A DNA stretch of 64,000 bases from an uncultured Eubacteriales bacterium. GTDB taxonomy: Bacteria > Bacillota > Clostridia > Christensenellales > UBA1242. Shown piece after piece: positions 16,122-24,942 of the stretch. The notes under the pieces were generated by a model. The model saw nothing but the letters and a program-made list of their open reading frames with translations, did no database searches and had not been told where the DNA came from. The stretch is from positions 1-64,000 of the forward strand of contig CABUZJ010000004.1 of assembly GCA_902496015.1 (NCBI GenBank). Direction: 5' to 3'. Numbering within the stretch: position 1 is the first letter of the stretch; each line of letters begins with the position of its first letter. The position numbers and the translations under genes were made by a program.

Positions 16122-16141
16122 TAAAAAATAAAGACCAGTTA

Positions 16142-17809
16142 TTAGTCTTCTTTTATAGATTGATCTAGTCTCTTATATAAATGAGATAATAAACTTAATA
16201 AATCAAGGCAATCTTTTTCAGTAAACAATCCTGATTCTTTTAAATCAACATGTTCTTCGTGACTAATAATATTCCTTCCACCTTGGACAATACCTCTTGA
16301 AAGTGCTAATTGCCCCTCTTCAATATTGTTTAGTGTTGTTTCTGAGAAAGGTTGCCCATTAGGCCTTAGCTTAAAATTTGCTGTAGTTTTTAAAGGTTTA
16401 TTATCTTTGCCAAACGATTTAGACATAATATCTAAATCTTCTGTTGCTGAAACTCCTGACTTTGCTTGTACTGCATTTTTATATCTTTTTAATGCTTCTT
16501 GAAATGCTGAGTAAAAATCTTTTTGTTGATAATGAATCTTTGAAGCATCTTGAACTTGATTATGTAATAATCTATAGTGGAAATAAGTATATGGTGGTAT
16601 TAAGTCATAAACTTGATGTACGACAATTGAAAAATCTTCATCATCAATTTCTGGTTTTTCTGATATTTTGCTTATAATACTAGATAATCTAGGGCGAATA
16701 TCATCGGGTACTGTAGCATACCATTTAGAAATATTTATCCCTGTTTTTTCAGTATTTGATTTTTCTTTTGCTTCTTTACGTTTTGCACTCCAATCACGGA
16801 CTAAAAATCTAATCATCTTTTGCAAAAATTCTTGTAATTCTTGAGCTTCTGGCATATCCCAGCTTAAAGATTGTCTATCCGTTGAAATTAAATCCTTATC
16901 AAATTCATCAAGATAATCAGCATCAATCCATCCAGTTAAATAAGAAAAGGTGTGCCCTGCCTCAGAAACACCAAAGAAACTAGGGACATTTGCTAATCGG
17001 CCATTTACATAAAGGGTAACACCTCTTAAGTCAGGCTTTATAGGCTTTTTAGATGAAATAATTTTTCCCTTTAATGTGTTTTTAAAAGAATATTCACATT
17101 CAATTGTTTCACATAAATCTACAACACTCCATTCAAACTCCTTATCAATACTTTCGTACTTTAATTCTCTTGTAAGTTCCAAAACCTCATCATCGTTTCT
17201 ACTCATTACAACTTTGAATGTTTCATCAAAACAATTAAAAAGTTTTGATAACGATATTGCTGTTGATGTTAAATCAAATTCACTAACCCTTGATAAGTGT
17301 GTTAGTTCAATTGTTGTTCCTTTCAGAGATAAATCTTCCTTACTAAGAATAGTACATATTGGAAAATATTTGCCAGAAGTTTCTTGCAAAATACAATCCC
17401 AATCTAAAGAAAACTTTGTAAATGTGTCTTCATTTTCTTTAGTGGTTGTTATGGTTATTGTTTTTCCAATTCCAAACAACGCTAATTTCCCAATACCTTT
17501 CTTACCTGTTATTTTTCGTCCCTTGGAATTATTTCTACTTTCATCTTCATCCCTACGTCGTCTACCTATAACCAAAAAGTTATCTCTTACTTCCTCAAAA
17601 GACATCCCACATCCATTATCTGAAACAATTATTTTTTTATTATTTATATCTTTATCATAAAGTTTTATTTCAACATGTTCTGCACCTGCATCATAGGCAT
17701 TTGCGACTAATTCAGCTAATGCATATGGCAACTGAGAATACATTTTAATACCTAAATGTTCAATTGTATGAGGATCAAATTTTAATTCAAGTTTATCATT
17801 AGTATCCAT
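16142..17809 (-). CDS. GHKL (Hsp90/MutL/MORC-like) ATPase with HEPN-like C-terminal domain
   Basis: 555 aa. The N-terminal GHKL ATP-binding domain has the N-box ELVANAYDAG (Glu33, Asn37), G1 DNGCGM (64-69) and G2 GKKGIGKLALFGIG (102-115). The middle (about 240-330) resembles the transducer domain of MutL/MORC-type ATPases. The last 75 residues match the TIGR02391/Ymh pattern, with RNIISH (512-517) fitting the Rx4H RNase motif of HEPN domains. It lies 10 bases after a cytosine methylase in one operon. MORC-like ATPases in restriction loci are known; the HEPN-like tail suggests an RNase effector. Confidence 0.82.
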   Translation of the reverse strand: MDTNDKLELKFDPHTIEHLGIKMYSQLPYALAELVANAYDAGAEHVEIKLYDKDINNKKIIVSDNGCGMSFEEVRDNFLVIGRRRRDEDESRNNSKGRKITGKKGIGKLALFGIGKTITITTTKENEDTFTKFSLDWDCILQETSGKYFPICTILSKEDLSLKGTTIELTHLSRVSEFDLTSTAISLSKLFNCFDETFKVVMSRNDDEVLELTRELKYESIDKEFEWSVVDLCETIECEYSFKNTLKGKIISSKKPIKPDLRGVTLYVNGRLANVPSFFGVSEAGHTFSYLTGWIDADYLDEFDKDLISTDRQSLSWDMPEAQELQEFLQKMIRFLVRDWSAKRKEAKEKSNTEKTGINISKWYATVPDDIRPRLSSIISKISEKPEIDDEDFSIVVHQVYDLIPPYTYFHYRLLHNQVQDASKIHYQQKDFYSAFQEALKRYKNAVQAKSGVSATEDLDIMSKSFGKDNKPLKTTANFKLRPNGQPFSETTLNNIEEGQLALSRGIVQGGRNIISHEEHVDLKESGLFTEKDCLDLLSLLSHLYKRLDQSIKED

Positions 17810-17819
17810 GTTATACTCC

Positions 17820-18869
17820 TTAGATTTTATAATATTTTAAAATACTTCTTCCTATTATTTCTCCCAATTTAACCGGAACTGCATTGCCAATTTCTCTTGC
17901 TACATCTTTTAATGAAAAGTCTTTACCTGGCTCTGTAAACTGATAATTTTGTGGAAAAGTTTGTATTAATGCTCCTTCTCGAAGAGTTAGTGCTCTATTT
18001 TGTTCGGGATGTCCATATCTGCCTGTACCATAACAATAAAATTGTGTCGTCATTGTTGGAGATATTTTATCCCATTCCATTCTTCCATACACAGAAGTAT
18101 AAGTTTGACCGCTATCTTTTTGATGACATTTACATCTTAATTCTTTAGGCCAATCTTTCCAAGTCCCACCGGGTTTTGATAATTTTATTCTTTCTAAATT
18201 AATATCTGATAACTTTGCTGTTTGGTGAAGAATGTCTGTTGGACAAATTTCCCCACTTTCAACAGCTGGTAAGTGACCAATTGTTTGTCTTACAGTAACG
18301 TAACTATCTTTTGAATGAGTTTTATCCAATAATTTAATCTCACCTTTTTTAGAAGCTAATAGTAAAAATCGTCTTCTATTTTGTGGTATTCCATAATCTG
18401 GGCAATAAACAACTTTGTAATCTACATTATATCCAGATTCTTCAAGAATTGCTAAAAATTCTTTGAATACATATGTATCACGAATTTTAGGTACATTCTC
18501 CATAGAAACTATGTCAGGTTTTACACTTTTAACCAAACGGCCAAATTCTAACAGCAAATCATATCTTTTATCATTTTCTCGTTTTTTATTTTCATCACTT
18601 TGATATTTAAAACTCATTTGCGAAAATGGTTGACAAGGTGCACATCCTGCCAAAACCTTTATTGCATTGGGGGAGTAACATTTATTTATATCTTCAGCTG
18701 AAACATTTCTAATGTCTTTTTCAATAAATTTTGCGTTGTTATTAAATTCATAAGGATATTTACAAGTTTTATCTATATCAAAACCAGCTTTTACTTTAAG
18801 CCCACTTTGTATTAATCCGCAGGTTAACCCTCCGACCCCACAGAACAAATCTACTACTTCTATTTTCAT
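17820..18869 (-). CDS. dcm: C5 cytosine DNA methyltransferase
   Basis: 349 aa with all core motifs: I DLFCGVGG (7-14), IV GCAPCQPF with catalytic Cys79, VI MENVPKI, VIII QNRRRF and X GNAVPV near the end. A target-recognition region of about 70 residues lies between VIII and IX. It methylates cytosine in a short DNA sequence and acts with the downstream GHKL ATPase as a modification/defence unit. GGAG precedes the ATG. No typical type II endonuclease is adjacent. Confidence 0.95.
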   Translation of the reverse strand: MKIEVVDLFCGVGGLTCGLIQSGLKVKAGFDIDKTCKYPYEFNNNAKFIEKDIRNVSAEDINKCYSPNAIKVLAGCAPCQPFSQMSFKYQSDENKKRENDKRYDLLLEFGRLVKSVKPDIVSMENVPKIRDTYVFKEFLAILEESGYNVDYKVVYCPDYGIPQNRRRFLLLASKKGEIKLLDKTHSKDSYVTVRQTIGHLPAVESGEICPTDILHQTAKLSDINLERIKLSKPGGTWKDWPKELRCKCHQKDSGQTYTSVYGRMEWDKISPTMTTQFYCYGTGRYGHPEQNRALTLREGALIQTFPQNYQFTEPGKDFSLKDVAREIGNAVPVKLGEIIGRSILKYYKI

Positions 18870-18973
18870 AAATTTTCTCCATTTTCATTATAACATATTT
18901 TATGTATTATTTTTATTTTTTTAATAATTTTATTAAATTTTTAATAATTTTAATCCTGATTAATAAACATTTA

Positions 18974-20074
18974 CTAACTTATTACCTGTAATATTTTATT
19001 AATTATTGAATTGCAAAGGGTAATTGATAGTTTTAATTGTTTTCCGATGTTTAGCAAGTCTTCTTTTGTTGGGTTGGCATTTCCGTTGACGGTCATTTCG
19101 TGTTCTAACTTGCTTGGTGTTTTTGTTAAGTCGTATGCTGGGGACAAAACATAGCCTTTTTTATCTTCATCATATAAGAAAGAAAAGTTCTTGCCGTGAT
19201 CGTCTTTGTTGCCATACAAAACATTAAAACACATTCTTTTATACGCCTCTATAATATCGTTTTTATCTACACAAATATTTTGTATTACTTGAAACAAGTG
19301 CATATAATCTAAATTTGGTATTCTATGGGTTGTTTCAAGTAGAGATGATAAAGATATCATATGAACTCGTTTGCCGTCCTTTCTATCAAATCTTTTAGCT
19401 CCAAAATAACCTGAACATATTTTAGATTTAAACAACTTAAATTCATTAACATTTATACCACATTCTTCTGCTAGTGTATTTGCTTTGTATTCTTGTTCTC
19501 CAATATTTTTAGGGTCAATAATGCAAGGGAATTTAACAATCCAATAGTCTTTATCTATCTTTATATGTGCTTTTGGTCTAGCACCACCAGAACTTCCACC
19601 AAGGTTGTAGATTTTATCTAAATCAATATCTATAATTTCATCTTCTAGTACCTGTTGTGCTTCTTTTGCGATTTCATCTAAATCAAATTCTATTTCACTT
19701 TCTTCTTGTGTCTGGCAAGGTTCATATGAAAGTCCACCAAGACCATTTCCACTAACAAGGGTTAGTTTTGTAAGTGGAGATATTTTATTAGGATTTATTC
19801 CTTTTTTAGATAACATTCTATTTAATAATAGTTCACCCCAACCATCTGGCAAACTATCTTGAAAAACACCATACAATCCATTAAAAGTTAGTTTTTCATT
19901 TATATATACTTTATTTGAAAGTGGCAAAGAAAATGGAGAAATGGAAAATCCTGTTTTAATCCATTCCTCGTCATACTGAAAACCTATTTTATTATCTTCA
20001 AGTTCTGCTAAATAACCAACGATTGTGCTATTATATTTTACTACTAGTTTCTTAACATTTTGAATTTTCATCAT
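18974..20074 (-). CDS. hipA: HipA-like toxin kinase
   Basis: 366 aa. The N-terminal HipA domain (VGYLAELEDNKIGFQYDEEW) is followed by the GGSSGGARPKAHI nucleotide-binding segment and the kinase core NKDDHGKNFSF (about 289-299) and PAYDLT (Asp about 315). HipA family kinases phosphorylate glutamyl-tRNA synthetase or related targets and are inhibited by HipB. It overlaps hipB by 4 bases (ATGA). It is somewhat shorter than E. coli HipA (440 aa) but has the catalytic residues. It is probably the growth-control or island-maintenance part of the element. Confidence 0.92.
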   Translation of the reverse strand: MMKIQNVKKLVVKYNSTIVGYLAELEDNKIGFQYDEEWIKTGFSISPFSLPLSNKVYINEKLTFNGLYGVFQDSLPDGWGELLLNRMLSKKGINPNKISPLTKLTLVSGNGLGGLSYEPCQTQEESEIEFDLDEIAKEAQQVLEDEIIDIDLDKIYNLGGSSGGARPKAHIKIDKDYWIVKFPCIIDPKNIGEQEYKANTLAEECGINVNEFKLFKSKICSGYFGAKRFDRKDGKRVHMISLSSLLETTHRIPNLDYMHLFQVIQNICVDKNDIIEAYKRMCFNVLYGNKDDHGKNFSFLYDEDKKGYVLSPAYDLTKTPSKLEHEMTVNGNANPTKEDLLNIGKQLKLSITLCNSIINKILQVIS

Positions 20075-20355
20075 AGCTCCTTCAAGGATGAAATTTTAGC
20101 ATTCTTAAACAAAGCGTCAAAATCATTTAAACAATCAATGGCATTTGCTAGTTTAATTAAAGAAGTTAAAGATATTTCACCATTACTTTCAAATCTTCTA
20201 ATGCTTGCATAAGAAACACCAGACTTAACTGATAAGTCCTTTTGGGAAAGTTTTAATTCTTTTCTTCTCTTTTTAAATCTTTCAACTAAATCATTTGTCG
20301 TTTTACTTTCTGTTGGAACAGAAACAAAATCATTAATATCATACATCTCTTTCAT
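20071..20355 (-). CDS. hipB: HipB-like HTH antitoxin
   Basis: About 94 aa with a Cro/C1-type helix-turn-helix (FKKRRKELKLSQKDLSVKSGVSYASIRRFE). It neutralises HipA and represses the operon in the family. I start it at 20355 because the promoter -10 box (20365-20370) touches an ATG at 20364, so that ATG would lie before or at the transcription start; the ATG at 20346, preceded by AAAGAG, is the alternative. Either way the mRNA is almost leaderless. It overlaps hipA by 4 bases. Confidence 0.88.
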   Translation of the reverse strand: MKEMYDINDFVSVPTESKTTNDLVERFKKRRKELKLSQKDLSVKSGVSYASIRRFESNGEISLTSLIKLANAIDCLNDFDALFKNAKISSLKEL

Positions 20356-20364
20356 AATGCTCAT

Positions 20365-20393
20365 ATTTTAGCAATTTTAAACTCATTTGTCAA
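20365..20393 (-). promoter_or_regulatory. Promoter of hipBA
   Basis: Minus strand TTGACA (20388-20393), 17-base spacer, TAAAAT (20365-20370). A HipB operator is expected to overlap it but no clear dyad was identified. Confidence 0.75.
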
Positions 20394-20488
20394 CCAATTG
20401 CTCAAATATTATTAATTTTATATTGTTTATAATAATCAAATAAAAAAGACAGGATTTTAATTCCTGTCTCAATTCTTATAGACTATAT

Positions 20489-21295
20489 TTAAATATGATA
20501 TCCCATAGATCCCAAGTTAAATAGCACAAAATATAATATAGCAGTCGGTAAATCTACATTCTCTTTTCCCATAATCAAAGATACTAAACGTTCTTTTGAT
20601 TTACTTAATTTAAACTCAACCTTTGGATTGCTTAATTTTTCTTTTCCCCTATATGGATCATCATGCCCCCAAATTGATAATGCAATCTCTCCCCAACCAG
20701 TTTCTATAATTCTTAAGCAATTTTTTTGAGTAATGCATGACAATATTGCTTTCTCAGGAGTAAGATTTTTCTCTTTCATAACTTTCATTATCATATCTTG
20801 CGAGTTATCATCGTTTGTAAAATCAATAACTATTTTAGGTGAAATAACTCTTTTATTGCTATTTCCTTCATTTAAAAATACTCTTTTAAATATTTCTAAT
20901 TTTTCTTCATCATTAAAATCTCTAAGATTTTCTTCTTCGTATGATTTCCAATCTGTAACAATCATACTTTCAACCATGTTTGTAAAAAAGCCCTGTTCTT
21001 CTTGATATTTTTCTCTATTGGTAAGTAACAATTTACCAATTTCTAAAGCGGGTTCACTCGCTTTAATTAAATCTGTCCATTTGTTAAACCCAGAAAGTTT
21101 AGCAATAATATGTTGAGCTTTCATTAAACCAAATTCCATATCATCTGTAATATGAAAATTAGACAAGATATCAAAAATGTCATTAAAAAAACGTGGTTTA
21201 TAATCATAATACCCCTCGTCTTCATTAAAATATCTTGTTTTATAATCGTCAAACAACTTTTTAGCTTGTTGTTTAAAAAAATTTATATTTGCCAT
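20489..21295 (-). CDS. Hypothetical island protein with AKLSGFNKW-type helical domain
   Basis: 268 aa, intact, with AAGGAG before the ATG. Residues about 1-85 are helical and include AKLSGFNKWTDLIKASEPAL, a motif seen in uncharacterised proteins of mobile elements. The C-terminal part is mixed alpha/beta with no catalytic pattern I can name. It is preceded by a leader with pseudoknot potential and a 189-bp island repeat, making it the last gene before the right end of the tRNA-Thr island. Function unknown. Confidence 0.6.
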   Translation of the reverse strand: MANINFFKQQAKKLFDDYKTRYFNEDEGYYDYKPRFFNDIFDILSNFHITDDMEFGLMKAQHIIAKLSGFNKWTDLIKASEPALEIGKLLLTNREKYQEEQGFFTNMVESMIVTDWKSYEEENLRDFNDEEKLEIFKRVFLNEGNSNKRVISPKIVIDFTNDDNSQDMIMKVMKEKNLTPEKAILSCITQKNCLRIIETGWGEIALSIWGHDDPYRGKEKLSNPKVEFKLSKSKERLVSLIMGKENVDLPTAILYFVLFNLGSMGYHI

Positions 21296-21326
21296 ATAAT
21301 ATACTCCTTAATTTTTAATTTAATTT

Positions 21327-21429
21327 ATTGTCTATTATTTGTGCGTCCGTAAACTTTTTAGACAATAAATCTTAAAAATAAAGAATGTATTATCTATACA
21401 TTGGCTGGACATTATCCTTTCCACGGACG
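21327..21429 (-). promoter_or_regulatory. Leader with potential pseudoknot upstream of the 20489-21295 gene
   Basis: On the minus strand CGTCCGT (21429-21423) is complementary over 7 bases to ACGGACG (21350-21344), which lies in the loop of an 8-bp hairpin ATTGTCTA/TAGACAAT (21366-21359 and 21334-21327). A small TGTAT/ATACA hairpin lies between. The element ends 20 bases before the ribosome site. No known RNA class is recognised. Confidence 0.4.
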
Positions 21430-21533
21430 GGTAGGCTTGCCAATAAGCACATTAATATAATAACTAATTGTAGTTAAAAAGTCAATAATTTTACTAACAT
21501 CACTTGAATCAGATTAGAAAGTAAGTTCCTAAC

Positions 21534-21722
21534 TTACATAGTTTTAGGCAGTTTTAAATCACTTGATTTTATTAAAAATATAGTCGTAGGTGTATGTAGG
21601 TGCACAAGTTTTAAAAATTTTTGCACCTATTACAAAAAATACTAGCGTTTTTGCTAGTATTTATAAGGGGTTTATTAGCATAGAGCACAAGTTTTGATAA
21701 AAATATTTTTAAATTGGTAAGG
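21534..21722 (+). repeat. 189-bp island-flanking repeat, copy B
   Basis: Same length, order and orientation as copy A at 4751-4939, including the ACTAGC hairpin (21641-21656) and the TAGAGCAC...TTGATAA tRNA-like piece. It leads directly into a tRNA-Thr 3' half. A and B are 16,783 bases apart. Confidence 0.85.
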
Positions 21723-21758
21723 TGTAGGTCGCAAATACGATTCCCGCTATCAGCTCCA
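21714..21758 (+). pseudogene. tRNA-Thr 3'-half relic (right attachment scar)
   Basis: 45 bases from TTGGTAAGG through ATACGATTCCCG to AGCTCCA, the same length as the 3' half of the intact tRNA-Thr (5131-5175) with about a dozen differences. Flanking AATTAAAATCGCTAAAA after it matches the start of the tRNA terminator at 5180-5195, so the downstream flank is duplicated as well. From here to 22007 there is no gene, only a weak AGACCG/CGGTCT pair at 21919-21940. Confidence 0.75.
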
Positions 21759-22007
21759 GAAATTAAAATCGCTAAAAACAATTTATTTATAGGGATTTAT
21801 CGATTTTTTATTTTCAATTTTAGAGAGAACTATTCTTTAAAAAATACAATAGATATATTTTTTTAGTGTCGTAGATGACAAAATTTAACCCAAAAATTAT
21901 GAAGATAAAGACCGTAAACTCATTTTTGAATTTTCGGTCTAAAACTGCCTAAATACAACTAATACTCGTCCGGTAAGTGTATATAGGTGTAAAAATTTTT
22001 TATTTTA

Positions 22008-23228
22008 TTAACCACAATACATAAACGATGGTTTCTCTATTTTATCCCACATATCTTTAAGTAAAATACCATTTATATTAGCTTTATTTTCGAATTCTTT
22101 ACGAGAATTATATTCTTGTTGAAAACTTTTGCAACAAAATACAATATCACAACCTTCATTTCTTTTAGAATTTTTATTGGCTTTTAAAAACACCTCATAT
22201 ACTTCATTATTGTATTCAAATAACATTTCACTATAAAAATATAAGCCATTAACAAATTCATTAAAAGTTGCTTTAAATGGCAATCCTTTTTTGTATTGTT
22301 CTTTTGCAGTTGTTGGAGTTACAAGCATAGGATAACTTACCCCCGCTTTCTTTTCTAATTCTTTTTCATTTTTACTAAATTTCCAACCACAGTTTTTACA
22401 CTCACCATTACCATATTGATCTTGCATTGCAACATTCCCACAAATTGAACATTTTACTAATTGGTCTTTAACATAAGGGTCATCATATTTAAAATATTTA
22501 AAGTTATTTTCATTTAAACCAGAAACATTTTTATTTTGTTTTTCCCATTTAAAATGAATTAAATCTTTCCAATTTAAATCTTTTGTCCATTCATAAGTTG
22601 TTGGTAAAAATTGTTTGATATTACCTTTCATTGTTTTAAATGGTTCATCATAACACAAAACAATACTTGGTTTTATGCGCTTTAACATTTCATTATATCC
22701 TAACATAAATTCTTCTTCACAATTCTCTCTATAATAAGTGCATACTGCAACTATCGATCCTTCTTCAATCCCATCAAAACAAAATTCAAAACTTCTTTCA
22801 TCACCCCATGAAATTGTTGGAATAACCTTTAACCCTTTGCTTTGCCAATATGCTCCACACCAACGATTTTTAAAAACACTTTCAATTTGAAGTGCAATTG
22901 GCATATTTGTAAATATAGAAAAGTCAGGACTCAAAAGGCAATAATATTGCTTTAATTTTTCTAATTCTTCCTCTGCATTTTCATAAACTTTTTCAAATTT
23001 CCAATCGTATGTGAAAAAATGTATAGTTTTATCTTTATTCTTATTATCATCTGTTTTAGCATTAACATAACTTAAAAATTCAATTTTATTTACATCAATA
23101 TCTTGCTTTTTTATCTTAGGAAATTCATATTTGCCACAAGAATTATTTTGAAAAAGGAATTCATTCCTAACAAGTTTTTGTTTTTTCTTTTGTTTTTCAA
23201 TTTCATATTCATTTAATTGTTTTGTCAT
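22008..23228 (-). CDS. DUF4417-type protein with zinc ribbon
   Basis: 406 aa. Residues about 65-215 (HFFTYDWKFEKVYEN, NMPIALQIESVFKNRWCGAYWQ, WGDERSFEFCFDGIEEGS) match the pattern of DUF4417, found mostly in phage and mobile-element proteins. A zinc ribbon (CSICGN...CKNCGW) follows at about 265-290, and the last 100 residues are unassigned. AAAAGGAG precedes the ATG. It is one operon with the small protein upstream (11-base gap). The function of DUF4417 is unknown to me. Confidence 0.7.
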   Translation of the reverse strand: MTKQLNEYEIEKQKKKQKLVRNEFLFQNNSCGKYEFPKIKKQDIDVNKIEFLSYVNAKTDDNKNKDKTIHFFTYDWKFEKVYENAEEELEKLKQYYCLLSPDFSIFTNMPIALQIESVFKNRWCGAYWQSKGLKVIPTISWGDERSFEFCFDGIEEGSIVAVCTYYRENCEEEFMLGYNEMLKRIKPSIVLCYDEPFKTMKGNIKQFLPTTYEWTKDLNWKDLIHFKWEKQNKNVSGLNENNFKYFKYDDPYVKDQLVKCSICGNVAMQDQYGNGECKNCGWKFSKNEKELEKKAGVSYPMLVTPTTAKEQYKKGLPFKATFNEFVNGLYFYSEMLFEYNNEVYEVFLKANKNSKRNEGCDIVFCCKSFQQEYNSRKEFENKANINGILLKDMWDKIEKPSFMYCG

Positions 23229-23239
23229 ATTATCTCCTT

Positions 23240-23533
23240 TTAAGAATATAAATTATAATCCGTATCTAAATTATTAGGATTTCTGTCTGGATAACCTTTT
23301 TCCCAATTCCAATTATGATCGTGTGGAAAAGTATGATTGTTGTGTGCGTCTTGATGGTTATAATCTCTATTTCTTATTACATTTCCTTTTGAATCAAACC
23401 ATCTGCTTTGGACTTTTTCTCCATTCACATATAAGTCATATCTTGAATTTGGTTTTGCTCCACTTGTTGGTAAATCACCACGTTTACCATCTACTCGTTC
23501 AATTGTTCTATTAGGCACTCCTCCTGAACCCAT
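23240..23533 (-). CDS. Small HxH-rich protein, first gene of the DUF4417 operon
   Basis: 97 aa. The centre reads GEKVQSRWFDSKGNVIRNRDYN followed by a His-rich end (HNNHTFPHDHNWNW). This 'D-G-N...RD.D......H.FPH.H.W' pattern is familiar from the C-terminal ends of phage structural proteins and polymorphic toxins, here free-standing. AGGAGG precedes the ATG. It could be a detached toxin-like or phage-derived domain; the assignment is tentative. Confidence 0.55.
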   Translation of the reverse strand: MGSGGVPNRTIERVDGKRGDLPTSGAKPNSRYDLYVNGEKVQSRWFDSKGNVIRNRDYNHQDAHNNHTFPHDHNWNWEKGYPDRNPNNLDTDYNLYS

Positions 23534-23581
23534 TATAACACCTCCTATTGATTTTTAATTAAAATATTTTAAAAAAATGCA

Positions 23582-23616
23582 AAAGGTTGAAGAAATGAAA
23601 ATTTTCTTCAACCTTT
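23582..23616. terminator. Strong terminator hairpin after the ABC-F gene
   Basis: Fourteen-base perfect arms AAAGGTTGAAGAAA (23582-23595) and TTTCTTCAACCTTT (23603-23616), 7-base loop, T-rich on the minus-strand exit. Confidence 0.75.
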
Positions 23617-23679
23617 ATATATCTGCATTATATCATACAAATTTTCAAAATCAATACTTGTATGTCATTTTTCTCAAAA

Positions 23680-24942
23680 TTACATTTCAAAACTTTTTTC
23701 TCTTTGTTCTTTGTAATAATCATAGCCACCTAAATAAGTTGTGATTTTTCTATCTTTGAATTCTATAGTTTTATCAGCAAATTTATTAATAAAAAATCTA
23801 TCATGACTTACAAAAATTAAAGTTCCATCAAAATCTTCAATTGCATCTTCTAACACTTCTTTTGTTGTAATATCTATATAGTTTGTCGGCTCATCAAAAA
23901 TCAATGTATTAATTCTCTTTTGTAAAAGTTCAGCTAACTTTACACGAATTTTTTTTCCGCCCGATAAGTTTTTTATCCTTTTATCAACATCCTTTTTATA
24001 AAATTTAAATGCCGATAAAATTTGACGTGATTTTTGCTCTGAAATTCCGACTTTAGTTTTAAAATAATCTAGTAATTGCATATCGCCATTTTCAAACTCT
24101 ATTATTTGTGGTAAATATCCAATTTTAACACTTGGTCCTATATAAACTTCTCCCTCTACAGTCAAATCTTGCGTACCCATAATTGTGTTAATAAATGTTG
24201 ATTTACCACTCCCATTTGCTCCAATAAGGGCAACCCTTTCACCTGAAGATATTTGCAAGTCAACATTATCAATTATTTTTCTTCCATCTGGTGTTTTTAC
24301 ACTCAAATTTTTTGTTTCAATAATGCGTTTGCTTGTTTTTCTTATTTCATCAAAACCAATATTAATTTTTTTATGTTCTCTGGGTTTTTCAATAGCTGTT
24401 TTTCTCATTCTTTCAAGTTGAGTTTGCAATGTGTGAGCTCTGTCACACATTGTTGAACTATTTTTTGCCATACCCATTTGTGCAAAATATTTAATTTGCT
24501 CTTCTAATCTTTTCATTACTAACTGTTGGTCATTGTAAGTTGCCAATTGCTTTTCATAATCTCTTTGTCTCTCTTTTAAATAGCCAGTATAATTTGTAAA
24601 ATAAACTTTAGGCTTTCCAAAATCAAGAGCCAAAATTTTATTTGACATTCTATCCAAAAAGTATCTATCGTGAGAAACTATAACTGTAGCTCCTTTAAAA
24701 GATTTTATATATTTCTCCAACCATTCTATACGATCTATGTCTAAATGGTTTGTTGGTTCATCTAGTAAGAATAAGTCTGGTTTTATAAGTAAAGCTTTTG
24801 CAAGTTGAACTAGCGTTTTTTCTCCACCGCTTAGACTATTATATGACTGATATAAAATATTTCTATCAATTTTTAAACCCTCAATAACAGTGTTTATATT
24901 GACATCAATATCATATCCACCCATCATAGAAAATTTTTCCAT
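23680..24942 (-). CDS. ABC-F protein, C-terminal part (ATPase 1 signature half plus ATPase 2)
   Basis: 420 codons. It begins in the middle of an ABC-F protein: LSGGEKTLVQLAKALL signature and DEPTNHLD Walker B of domain 1, the linker, then a full second domain with Walker A GANGSGKST, LSGGKKIRVKLAELL and DEPTNYID. ABC-F proteins of this shape act on ribosomes and often give antibiotic protection. The missing front is in the adjoining frame (24942-25325). The ATG overlaps the stop of that frame (TAATG), so reinitiation could produce both pieces; otherwise it is a frameshifted gene. Confidence 0.8.
   Translation of the reverse strand: MEKFSMMGGYDIDVNINTVIEGLKIDRNILYQSYNSLSGGEKTLVQLAKALLIKPDLFLLDEPTNHLDIDRIEWLEKYIKSFKGATVIVSHDRYFLDRMSNKILALDFGKPKVYFTNYTGYLKERQRDYEKQLATYNDQQLVMKRLEEQIKYFAQMGMAKNSSTMCDRAHTLQTQLERMRKTAIEKPREHKKINIGFDEIRKTSKRIIETKNLSVKTPDGRKIIDNVDLQISSGERVALIGANGSGKSTFINTIMGTQDLTVEGEVYIGPSVKIGYLPQIIEFENGDMQLLDYFKTKVGISEQKSRQILSAFKFYKKDVDKRIKNLSGGKKIRVKLAELLQKRINTLIFDEPTNYIDITTKEVLEDAIEDFDGTLIFVSHDRFFINKFADKTIEFKDRKITTYLGGYDYYKEQREKSFEM

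Noticed and set aside
21341..21460. Known metabolite riboswitch upstream of the 20489-21295 gene
   Set aside because: None of the conserved cores I know (purine, SAM, TPP, guanidine, preQ1, c-di-GMP) could be matched.
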